From: CFX5 sp964568485
GTDB taxonomy: Bacteria > Chloroflexota > Anaerolineae > Caldilineales > Caldilineaceae
Assembly: GCA_964568485.1 (NCBI GenBank)
Contig: CAZMRA010000232.1
Location: 1-8,241, forward strand
DNA: 8,241 nt
Reading direction: 5' to 3'
Shown here: positions 1 to 5,741 of the stretch, one piece after another
Layout: each line of letters starts with the position of its first letter
Position numbering within the stretch: position 1 is the first letter of the stretch
Made by a program: the position numbers and the translations under genes
The notes under the pieces: generated by a model
The model's database searches: none
What the model was told of the DNA's origin: nothing
Seen by the model: only the letters and a program-made list of their open reading frames with translations

Positions 1-837
1 CATATTGACGAGAAAGGCTTTCTCTATACTAAGCCGATTGGCGGCTGGGATCCGCAACAGTTGATCGGTCAACGGATGACGATCTGGAGCAAAGAGGGCC
101 CCATCCCCGCCGTGATTGCGCGCAAGGCAATCCATCTGTTGAGCCAAGATGAGCGCAACAAAGTTGTCAAGCTTGAAGATCTTTGGCTGGACATCGGGGC
201 GAAGGACAAAGAAGAGGCCGCCAGTCTCGTGCGGATCGGCGATCCTGTGACCCTGGAATTGGGCTATCAGGAAATGCGCAATGGCCTGGCCAATGCCCCG
301 CACATGGACAACATCACCGGGGTATGGACGGTTATCGAAGCCTTGCGCCGAGCGACGGCTCAGGGGTTGCGTGTAGCGGCCTATGCCGTTTCAACCGTCC
401 AAGAGGAGATCGGCTTACGCGGGGCGCACACCAGCACCTTCGGCGTGGATCCGTATATCGGCATCGCAGTGGATGTGACCCACGCTACCGACTGCCCGAC
501 CATCGACAAACGGCAAGAAGGGGACATCAAGCTGGGCGCCGGTCCGGTGATCGAACGGGGGCCGAATGTCAATCCGCGCCTCTTCGATCGCTTACTCGAC
601 ACCGCAACCGCGGCTGGTCTGCCCTACCAGATTGCAGCCCATAATCGGGGTACCGGTACCGATGCCAATGCCATTCAGCTGAGTCGCGCCGGGGTGGTGA
701 CTGGGTTGATCAGCATTCCCAATCGCTACATGCACAGTGCGGTTGAGACCATTGCGTTGGATGATATTGATCGCGCCGCCGATCTGTTGGCGGAATTTTT
801 GGTTGGCTTGAGCGGTGAGGAGGATTTCACACCGTAA
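1..837 (+). CDS. M42 family metallopeptidase (glutamyl/deblocking aminopeptidase type), N-terminus cut off
   Basis: The reading frame is open from the first base and ends at TAA 835-837, so about 278 codons are visible of a protein usually near 350 residues. The start lies before the window; the TTG at base 61 is internal, because the residues before it (GFLYTKPIGGWDPQQLIGQR) already match the family. M42 enzymes are cytosolic dinuclear-metal aminopeptidases that often form large tetrahedral assemblies and trim peptides. Visible active-site elements are the bridging Asp in HMDN (codon 307-309), the Glu pair in QEEIGLRGA (403-408), the metal Asp in AVDVTHATD (472-474) and the metal His in RYMHS (733-735). 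The first metal His should lie upstream of the window. A PDZ-like insertion typical of the family fits the stretch of about bases 60-240. The gene is convergent with the next one, and nothing nearby indicates its substrate. Family assignment is firm; exact specificity is unknown. Confidence 0.93.
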   Translation, partial: HIDEKGFLYTKPIGGWDPQQLIGQRMTIWSKEGPIPAVIARKAIHLLSQDERNKVVKLEDLWLDIGAKDKEEAASLVRIGDPVTLELGYQEMRNGLANAPHMDNITGVWTVIEALRRATAQGLRVAAYAVSTVQEEIGLRGAHTSTFGVDPYIGIAVDVTHATDCPTIDKRQEGDIKLGAGPVIERGPNVNPRLFDRLLDTATAAGLPYQIAAHNRGTGTDANAIQLSRAGVVTGLISIPNRYMHSAVETIALDDIDRAADLLAEFLVGLSGEEDFTP

Positions 838-843
838 TGCTGA

Positions 844-891
844 GATGGGAGACGAAAAACGAGGCACTAGCACCGTCTATCGTCCCCCATC
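844..891. terminator. Hairpin between convergent genes, possible terminator
   Basis: Bases 844-855 (GATGGGAGACGA) pair with 880-891 (TCGTCCCCCATC) with a single A-C mismatch. In the minus-strand transcript that mismatch becomes a G-U pair, so the 12-bp stem is complete there. The loop is 24 nt. It lies between the stop codons of the peptidase and the dehydrogenase, where a bidirectional terminator would be expected. There is no clear T run on either side, so it may be a weak or factor-dependent terminator, or only an mRNA-stabilising hairpin. Confidence 0.4.
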
Positions 892-900
892 TAGCTCCAT

Positions 901-1881
901 CTACCAGGGCACCTGCATCCCCAATTCTTGGGCAACTTCTTCTAGCCGTTGTTGATGCGTCGCGCTAACGGGAATACCCTCTACGCTAAACTTGCGTCTA
1001 CGGACTGCCTCAATCCCACCTGGCAGCAAGCTCTCCTCAAAACCGGGCAGTGGCTTTAATTTCTTGATCATCCGCACATATTCGTCCATCTCATACTTGA
1101 ATTGTTTGGGATCCATAAAGAGGTCGATGCGGAAGGCCATCACCAGCGAACCCTGATTGGCGCCAGCATAGGTGCGCGTGGAGCGATTGGTGTCTACCGG
1201 CACACCGGCCAAGAATCCACCCCACGATTGGCAGATCGCACCCATGCCCAGAGCGCGGAAGGCGCTGGCTGGCGCCAGGCGAATGAGTTCCTCGAGATGG
1301 GGCGAAGATTCATAAAAGTCTGATCGTGCGCCGAAGTCCAGCAAGAGTGATTCCTCTTCGCCCGCCGGAGAGCTAAACGACATCGGTGAGCCACCAGCGG
1401 CGTTCAGGATCGACTGCCCCGGCTCCAGCATCAATTGATGGCCCGACGTGACATAACAGAGCAGATCGTGCGGCAGCGTCATGCGCGAATAGAGGCCGGC
1501 CGCGCCAAAATGGCCGTGGTTGCGCGTCAGCCCAATCGCGATCCCTTGGCTCTTGGCCTTTTCGATCATGATCAGCGTGGCCTGATACGAGGCGAAATAG
1601 CCGAGGCCACCATCGCCATCCACCAGCACACTGACTGGCGTTTCTTTGGCGACGTGTACATTCGGCTGGTTGTTGAGGATACCATCGCGCAATAAGCGGG
1701 CATAGGTCGCCATTTGGATGGTACCGTGACTAAAGACGCCACGCAGATCGTTGGCGGTCAGCAGCTCGGCCAGCAATTCGGCTTTGTCCTCAGGCAGGCC
1801 CACGGTTTTGCCCATCTCGGCAATAAAGGTCTGCATCGCTTGGTGGGGCACACTGATAAAGGTAGAGGGTGGAAGATTCAT
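901..1881 (-). CDS. Ldh family (malate/L-lactate/ureidoglycolate dehydrogenase type) oxidoreductase, shortened variant
   Basis: The 326-residue protein belongs to the Ldh_2 family of NAD(P)-dependent 2-hydroxyacid dehydrogenases, unrelated to classical lactate dehydrogenase. The N-terminal part has the signature ANDLRGVFSHG (residues 43-53), and NHGHFGAAGLYSR (121-133) is the usual glycine-rich HFGaaG segment. The C-terminal third also fits (IDLFMDPKQF, LKPLPGFEESLLPGG, then a final helix). The middle is unusual. After LDFGARSDFY (181-190), only about 20 residues lead to a glycine-rich stretch ASAFRALGMG (205-214). Family members normally have a long loop here and a Lys-Gly motif. The Arg usual after SHG is Gln56. 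The enzyme may therefore have altered cofactor or substrate use, or even be inactive. The start ATG (1879-1881) has only a weak ribosome binding site. The gene diverges from the aldolase gene and may share control with it; substrate unknown. Confidence 0.85.
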   Translation of the reverse strand: MNLPPSTFISVPHQAMQTFIAEMGKTVGLPEDKAELLAELLTANDLRGVFSHGTIQMATYARLLRDGILNNQPNVHVAKETPVSVLVDGDGGLGYFASYQATLIMIEKAKSQGIAIGLTRNHGHFGAAGLYSRMTLPHDLLCYVTSGHQLMLEPGQSILNAAGGSPMSFSSPAGEEESLLLDFGARSDFYESSPHLEELIRLAPASAFRALGMGAICQSWGGFLAGVPVDTNRSTRTYAGANQGSLVMAFRIDLFMDPKQFKYEMDEYVRMIKKLKPLPGFEESLLPGGIEAVRRRKFSVEGIPVSATHQQRLEEVAQELGMQVPW

Positions 1882-2150
1882 AAGTAAGGGTTCTCTAGAT
1901 ATTTTGTAATGATTTTAGCCACAATGGATGGGGTCATTCGGTTGTCGAAGTCGTGACCGGAAGTGCGCACGAATGACCAAACTTGTAGTGGCTTCCGGTT
2001 GGATGCAGTATAAGCCAAGCATAGTGACTTCATCAAGACGGCCGATTTTGCTGATCGCGGCTTCCCCAAAGCTGCTCATCTCTACTACAATAGTTCAGCA
2101 CGTGAATTGATCTCCCTGCACTTGTCTACAATCGAATTAGGAGGAACCGA
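1882..2150. promoter_or_regulatory. Divergent intergenic control region between dehydrogenase and aldolase genes
   Basis: This 269-base stretch separates two divergently transcribed genes and shows no convincing coding sequence. Two perfect inverted repeats interleave: GGTCATTCG (1932-1940) with CGAATGACC (1970-1978), and ACCGGAAG (1956-1963) with CTTCCGGT (1992-1999). They could be operators or alternative RNA folds. On the plus strand a -10-like TACAAT lies at 2086-2091 without a good -35; a second TACAAT at 2127-2132 is too close to the start codon. On the minus strand TTGTGG (1919-1924) and TATCTA (1896-1901) have a 17-base spacer and could serve the dehydrogenase, but both boxes match consensus only in part. 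Individual promoter calls are weak; the regulatory role of the whole region is a sound inference from gene orientation. Confidence 0.45.
2139..2144 (+). promoter_or_regulatory. Strong ribosome binding site of the aldolase gene
   Basis: AGGAGG is a full Shine-Dalgarno match, six bases before the ATG at 2151. It fixes the start there rather than at the earlier ATG-containing frames. Confidence 0.85.
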
Positions 2151-3032
2151 ATGCTCCCACGCCTCAACCGGGCCATCGAATTATTGGCGCAAGACCAACC
2201 GATCTACTATGTGGGCGGCCACACGGGCCATGTGCTTACTTATGAGCAGGGGCTGGCCGATGCTGGAACCTGGGCGGACTATATCAATGTGGGCATGGAA
2301 CATGGTGCGTTTAATATGGCCGGGCTGGATGAATATCTCGCTGGATTGTTGGCGGGTGGCCCGACGCGCAGCGGCCATCGTATGCCTACGGTGATCGTCG
2401 AAGCGCCCGTCGAAGGGGTTTCTGCGGAGATTGTCCGTCACAACGCCTGGCAGTTTCGCCAAATCTTGGCCCGCGGGGTTCAGGGCATTTTGCTCTGCCA
2501 AGCCGAGACGCCCGAAGCTGTGCAAGCCTTTGTCGAAAGTTGCCGCTATCCGATCAACCGGATCGGCGTTGGCGCGGGGTTAGGGCCGGGCACACGCGGC
2601 GTCGGCTCCGAACCAACTGCGGCCAAAGTATGGGGCATGAGTCGCGATGAGTATTTACGCAAAGCAGAACCATGGCCGCTCAACCCGGAAGGGGAATTGC
2701 TGCTGGGCGTGAAGATCGAATCAGCAGCGGCGTTGCCCCGCATTGAGGAGATCCTCAGTGTACCGGGGATTGGTTTTGCCGAAATGGGGCCGGGGGATCT
2801 CAGTTTGTCGCTGGGCTATTTCCATCGCCCCGATCCATTCCCACCCGAAATGGAAGAGGCGCGGCAGCGCGTGCGTGCGGCCTGCCTCAAGCATGGCATC
2901 GCTTTTTTGGAGACTGCCACGCCCGAAGATATTACCCAGAAGATCGACGAAGGTGCCCGCGTCATCGCTGGGCATCGCGAAGATACAGCGCAAGTGGGGC
3001 GGACCTATACCAAACGCACCATGCCGGTGTAG
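2151..3032 (+). CDS. HpcH/HpaI-type class II aldolase
   Basis: This 293-residue protein is a metal-dependent (beta/alpha)8 aldolase of the HpcH/HpaI family, which usually cleaves 2-keto-3-deoxy acids or related 4-hydroxy-2-oxo acids to pyruvate and an aldehyde. The catalytic His appears in GMEHG (E50, H51); Arg96 in EIVRHN is a likely pyruvate-carboxylate ligand. The segment RGVQGILLCQAETPEAVQAF (108-127) is the family's central motif. The metal ligands are Glu190 (GVKIES) and Asp216 in GPGDLSLSLG (213-222). It is longer than the usual ~255-265 residues; part of the surplus lies at about 157-183, between the GTRG segment and the metal Glu. The aldo/keto reductase follows after 77 bases on the same strand, so they are probably co-transcribed. 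The exact substrate cannot be read from the sequence; a sugar-acid intermediate fits the neighbours. Confidence 0.9.
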   Translation: MLPRLNRAIELLAQDQPIYYVGGHTGHVLTYEQGLADAGTWADYINVGMEHGAFNMAGLDEYLAGLLAGGPTRSGHRMPTVIVEAPVEGVSAEIVRHNAWQFRQILARGVQGILLCQAETPEAVQAFVESCRYPINRIGVGAGLGPGTRGVGSEPTAAKVWGMSRDEYLRKAEPWPLNPEGELLLGVKIESAAALPRIEEILSVPGIGFAEMGPGDLSLSLGYFHRPDPFPPEMEEARQRVRAACLKHGIAFLETATPEDITQKIDEGARVIAGHREDTAQVGRTYTKRTMPV

Positions 3033-3097
3033 ACTGCAACCATTAGCAAATGATCCTTAATCGATCACGACCCCGGCGTGACTAAGTACCTACTACG

Positions 3098-3103
3098 AAA
3101 GGA
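3098..3103 (+). promoter_or_regulatory. Ribosome binding site of the aldo/keto reductase gene
   Basis: AAAGGA lies six bases before the ATG at 3110 and supports that start. The 77-base gap from the aldolase stop contains no evident promoter or terminator; only a short TGATC/GATCA inverted repeat (3051-3067) is seen. Confidence 0.65.
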
Positions 3104-3109
3104 AATCCA

Positions 3110-3937
3110 ATGACTGTTCCGACACTTCGTCTCAACAATGGCCTCACCATTCCACAAATTGGCTTGGGTACGGCTTCCCTCAACGATGAACAGATCGCAC
3201 CGGTAGTCGTGACCGCGATCGAAGCAGGGTATCGTCATCTTGACACTGCTTTTCGCTATCTCAATCAACGGGGCGTGGGCAAGGGCGTGCGTGACAGCGG
3301 CATTGCGCGCGAGGAACTCTTCATCACCACCAAGTTGGATGGTGAGTTTCAGGGTAACGATAAAGCCATCGCCGGTTTGGATGAATGTCTGCGCCAGTTG
3401 GATATGGACTATGTCGATCTGTTGCTGATCCACTGGCCGCTGCCGCAGCGCGATGAGTACATCTCTACCTGGAAAACCTTCGAGCAGCTGCTGGCGTCGG
3501 GCAAGACTCGCTCGATTGGTGTATCCAACTTCAAACCGGCGCACTTAGAGCGGCTCATGGCCGAAACGAGCGTCCGCCCGGTTGCCAACCAAATTCAGCT
3601 CTGCCCACGTATCACTCGTCCTGACCATGTGACATTCAACCAGGCACATGACATCGTGACCGTGGCCTGGAGCCCGTTGGGGCCAGGCACGGATCTGCTG
3701 CGTGATCCGCTACTTGTCAGCCTCGGCGAGAAGTATGGCAAATCCCCCGCGCAGATTATCTTGCGTTGGTTTGTGGAGCAGGGTATTGTCGCAATTCCGC
3801 GCTCATCAAATCCGGAACGGCTGGCACAGAATATCGATATCTTCGACTTTGCGCTCACGAACGAGGATGTTGCTGCCATCACTGCGTTGGATACTGGGGA
3901 GCAGAAACGCGTCGATTCGGACAAAGGCGGGCATTGA
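3110..3937 (+). CDS. Aldo/keto reductase, NADPH-dependent type
   Basis: The 275-residue protein is a complete aldo/keto reductase TIM barrel, a family of cytosolic enzymes that reduce aldehydes and ketones with NAD(P)H. The full catalytic tetrad is present: Asp45 in HLDTAFRY, Tyr50, Lys75 in ITTKL and His108 in LIHWP. GVSNF (137-141) and the cofactor-binding IPRSSNPERLAQN (229-241) are also in place; the latter usually reads IPKS. The sequence after Tyr50 is YLNQ where the family often has YxNE. The length matches bacterial 2,5-diketo-D-gluconate reductase-like members. It follows the aldolase on the same strand and may dispose of, or interconvert, the aldehyde or keto compound of that pathway; this is inference. 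No clear terminator follows the stop. Confidence 0.93.
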   Translation: MTVPTLRLNNGLTIPQIGLGTASLNDEQIAPVVVTAIEAGYRHLDTAFRYLNQRGVGKGVRDSGIAREELFITTKLDGEFQGNDKAIAGLDECLRQLDMDYVDLLLIHWPLPQRDEYISTWKTFEQLLASGKTRSIGVSNFKPAHLERLMAETSVRPVANQIQLCPRITRPDHVTFNQAHDIVTVAWSPLGPGTDLLRDPLLVSLGEKYGKSPAQIILRWFVEQGIVAIPRSSNPERLAQNIDIFDFALTNEDVAAITALDTGEQKRVDSDKGGH

Positions 3938-4002
3938 TATAGGTGTACACGTGGCGGCCCATCTGTTTACCTAACCATTGGCTTGCAAGAAAGTCGTAAT
4001 TA

Positions 4003-4017
4003 GCGATATATCGTGAT
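4003..4017 (+). promoter_or_regulatory. Upstream operator copy of the PadR promoter
   Basis: GCGATATATCGTGAT contains the perfect 10-base palindrome CGATATATCG (4004-4013). An identical 15-base copy lies at 4063-4077. This copy ends seven bases before the -35 box. The arrangement is typical of a dimeric winged-helix repressor controlling its own gene. Confidence 0.75.
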
Positions 4018-4023
4018 GCTGAT

Positions 4024-4052
4024 TTGACAGTCGTTTTGATAACATCTATAAT
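4024..4052 (+). promoter_or_regulatory. Consensus sigma70-type promoter of the PadR gene
   Basis: TTGACA at 4024-4029 and TATAAT at 4047-4052 are both perfect consensus hexamers, separated by exactly 17 bases. Transcription should start near 4059, giving a leader of about 57 bases. Such a strong promoter flanked by two operator copies implies tight repression with high output when derepressed. Confidence 0.88.
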
Positions 4053-4062
4053 AATAAGTATT

Positions 4063-4077
4063 GCGATATATCGTGAT
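4063..4077 (+). promoter_or_regulatory. Downstream operator copy of the PadR promoter
   Basis: Second identical copy of the 15-base site, with the palindrome CGATATATCG at 4064-4073. Its centre lies exactly 60 bp from that of the first copy and about 10 bases after the expected transcription start, where bound repressor would block initiation. I see no other copy of the palindrome in the window. Confidence 0.75.
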
Positions 4078-4115
4078 AATAACGTAGATTTTGTATAAGC
4101 CAGGAGAAGAAATTT

Positions 4116-4688
4116 ATGCGTAAACGACATCTATCTGAGATGGGGGTAGGCCGCGAGCGGCACAGTGAGTTTGGTGGCCGCAAGCATGATCGACGTAGTC
4201 GGCGCGGGCGCGTCCGGCGGGGTGATGCTCGCTATATCTTGCTCGATGCCTTGCGTGATGGGCCGAAGCACGGCTATGAGATCATCAAAGCGCTGGAAGA
4301 GCGCTCCGCTGGTCAGTACGTGCCTAGCCCCGGTACCGTCTACCCTACGCTGCAGTATTTGGAAGATCAAGGGTTTGTGCGCTCCACGCAAGAAGCCGAG
4401 CGGCGTATCTATCAACTGACCGAGGCGGGGCAAGCTGAGCTGGAAGGGCTGGCCGAACAGGTGAATGCCTTTTGGGAACGGGTGACCGGGCAAGAGGTCG
4501 GCAAGGGAGGCCAGCACGAGCTTGGCTTTCTGCAAGCCGAACTCGAACACCTCAACCGCATTGTGTGGACTGGGCTGCAAATGACCAACGCACAAGGCCA
4601 GGAGGAAACCATTCGCCAGGTACGCGCAGCCGTGGAGGAATGTCAACAGAAGGTCCGCGAGATTATTTCTGCGGGGCAAACGTCCTAA
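4116..4688 (+). CDS. PadR family transcriptional regulator
   Basis: The 190-residue protein is a PadR-type repressor. Residues 1-36 form a very basic, probably disordered arm rich in Arg, Lys and His. The winged helix-turn-helix spans about 37-108 with family hallmarks KHGYEI (51-56), PSPGTVYPTL (70-79), LEDQG (82-86) and YQLTEAG (99-105). Residues of about 110-185 are helical and should form the dimerisation region. PadR proteins respond to small molecules such as phenolic acids or drugs, and many repress efflux pumps; the ligand here is unknown. The start ATG has AGGAG nine bases upstream (4102-4106). The gene stands alone between its own operator-flanked promoter and a strong terminator, so autoregulation is likely. 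No transporter or target gene is adjacent, so any regulon must lie elsewhere. Confidence 0.93.
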   Translation: MRKRHLSEMGVGRERHSEFGGRKHDRRSRRGRVRRGDARYILLDALRDGPKHGYEIIKALEERSAGQYVPSPGTVYPTLQYLEDQGFVRSTQEAERRIYQLTEAGQAELEGLAEQVNAFWERVTGQEVGKGGQHELGFLQAELEHLNRIVWTGLQMTNAQGQEETIRQVRAAVEECQQKVREIISAGQTS

Positions 4689-4725
4689 AGCTTAATCAGA
4701 CCGACCATCACTTCGCGTGAGTAAC

Positions 4726-4768
4726 AAAAAGGCCGATCGTTCAACGGAACGTCTGGCCTTTTTTGTTT
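4726..4768. terminator. Rho-independent terminator after the PadR gene, potentially bidirectional
   Basis: An A run (4726-4730) and GGCC (4731-4734) pair with GGCC (4755-4758) and a run of six Ts (4759-4764). An inner stem CGTTC/GAACG (4738-4742 with 4747-4751) closes an AACG loop, separated from the outer stem by a 3x3 internal loop. It lies about 40 bases after the PadR stop. The A and T runs on both flanks would also let it work on the minus strand as a backup. Confidence 0.87.
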
Positions 4769-4811
4769 GAATTTGTAACCTATTGGGCGCAAACCGTGCA
4801 CAGCAGTTAGC

Positions 4812-4844
4812 AAAAGGCTGAGCGCTCTGGGAACGCCCAGCCTT
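4812..4844 (-). terminator. Terminator of the minus-strand isomerase operon
   Basis: AAGGCTG (4814-4820) pairs with CAGCCTT (4838-4844), continued by GCG/CGC (4822-4824 with 4834-4836) after one mismatch. On the minus strand the stem is followed by TTTTG, giving a short T tract. It begins four bases after the isomerase stop codon. A competing inner hairpin CTGGG-AACG-CCCAG (4827-4840) is possible. Confidence 0.65.
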
Positions 4845-4848
4845 GCGA

Positions 4849-5676
4849 TTATGCCAGCTCAGCCATCCATTCGCGAATGACTTGGGCGTGTTGGGGCAGT
4901 GCAATCTCCGGGGCCTCAATCTCCGGGTGCCATTTCTTTTCCCATTCGGCGCTTAGGTAGCCCTGATAGCCCTCGCGATGGAGCAATTGGATCACCTCTT
5001 TATTGGGGACTTCGCCCTGGCCCATTAGCACCAATTGCCAAGTGCCATCTGGCTTGAGACGCCCATCCTTGAGATGAATATGGGCCGTGCGTGCCCCAAT
5101 CAAGCGCCATGTATCTTCGAGCGATTCGCCCATGCGGAAGGGGTGATGCACATCCCAGACGACCTTGAGGCGGTCGTGCGGCACTTGATTGATCACCGCT
5201 GCTACTTCTTGGCCCCGACAGAACGCGTCGTGGGTTTCGAGCAGAATGGTAACCCCATATTTTTCGGCAGTGGGTAACGCCGCGCTGAGCCCTTCGGCTA
5301 CCCACGAAATCGTCTGCTCCAAGGTCCCACCCTCGAGTACATTACCGCCAAAGGTGCGTACGTAGGGGACACCAAGATCATCAGCTAGCTCGATGTAGCG
5401 CTCCAGATCGTTGACATTTTTCTGACGTTCGGCCGCGTCAAGGGCAGAAAAACGGGTCGAAAGCCCCAGCCCAATGATTTCGACACCAGTCTGCGCCATC
5501 ACTCGTTTGATGCGCTGGCGTTCTTCTGCGGACAAATCCGCCCGGATGATCTCGCCATCCAATAAACGTACTTCGAGCGCGCGATAACCATTCGCCGCGG
5601 CGTGTTCGGCGGCTTGTTCGAGTGTCCAATCGGGGCAACCGAGTGTACTCCAGGCGAGTGGATAGAGGTCGGCCAT
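4849..5676 (-). CDS. Sugar phosphate isomerase/epimerase-like TIM barrel protein
   Basis: The 275-residue protein matches the xylose isomerase-like (AP endonuclease 2) TIM-barrel family, which includes sugar and keto-sugar epimerases, hydroxypyruvate isomerases and inosose dehydratase-type enzymes. Four metal ligands of the family are visible: Glu147 in LLETHD, Asp175 in VVWDVHHP, His201 in HIHLKD and Glu244 in LSAEWEKKWHP. The N-terminal strand LAWSTLGCPDWTLEQAAEHA and the GYRALEVR segment are also typical. AGGAGA (minus strand, 5685-5690) lies eight bases before the ATG. The gene follows the Gfo/Idh/MocA gene by 65 bases on the same strand, a pairing common in polyol and sugar catabolism, and is the last gene before a terminator. 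The exact reaction cannot be decided. Confidence 0.9.
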   Translation of the reverse strand: MADLYPLAWSTLGCPDWTLEQAAEHAAANGYRALEVRLLDGEIIRADLSAEERQRIKRVMAQTGVEIIGLGLSTRFSALDAAERQKNVNDLERYIELADDLGVPYVRTFGGNVLEGGTLEQTISWVAEGLSAALPTAEKYGVTILLETHDAFCRGQEVAAVINQVPHDRLKVVWDVHHPFRMGESLEDTWRLIGARTAHIHLKDGRLKPDGTWQLVLMGQGEVPNKEVIQLLHREGYQGYLSAEWEKKWHPEIEAPEIALPQHAQVIREWMAELA

Positions 5677-5741
5677 GGTTTATTTCTCCTGAATTACAGA
5701 GTCCAATGAGTAAAGGGTCAGCGACAGACATCTACGCCTGA

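Noticed and set aside
1878..2110. Short open frames on both strands in the divergent spacer
   Set aside because: They lack ribosome binding sites and protein-like composition. One starts in the promoter region and overlaps the dehydrogenase start.
3065..3544. Open frame of 159 codons antisense to the aldo/keto reductase
   Set aside because: The opposite strand encodes all catalytic residues of an aldo/keto reductase. The antisense product shows no family signature and would begin inside that gene.
3831..3840. Palindrome ATATCGATAT, similar to the PadR operator
   Set aside because: It lies inside the aldo/keto reductase coding sequence (NIDIF codons), has a different core order from CGATATATCG, and is a single copy.
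3938..4000. Possible terminator after the aldo/keto reductase (GTGTACAC and GTTTACCT elements)
   Set aside because: The 8-base palindrome has no usable loop or T tract, and the arms do not pair convincingly.
4131..4679. Long open frame antisense to the PadR gene
   Set aside because: It lies fully inside a clear PadR gene with promoter, ribosome binding site and terminator. Its translation has no recognisable motif.
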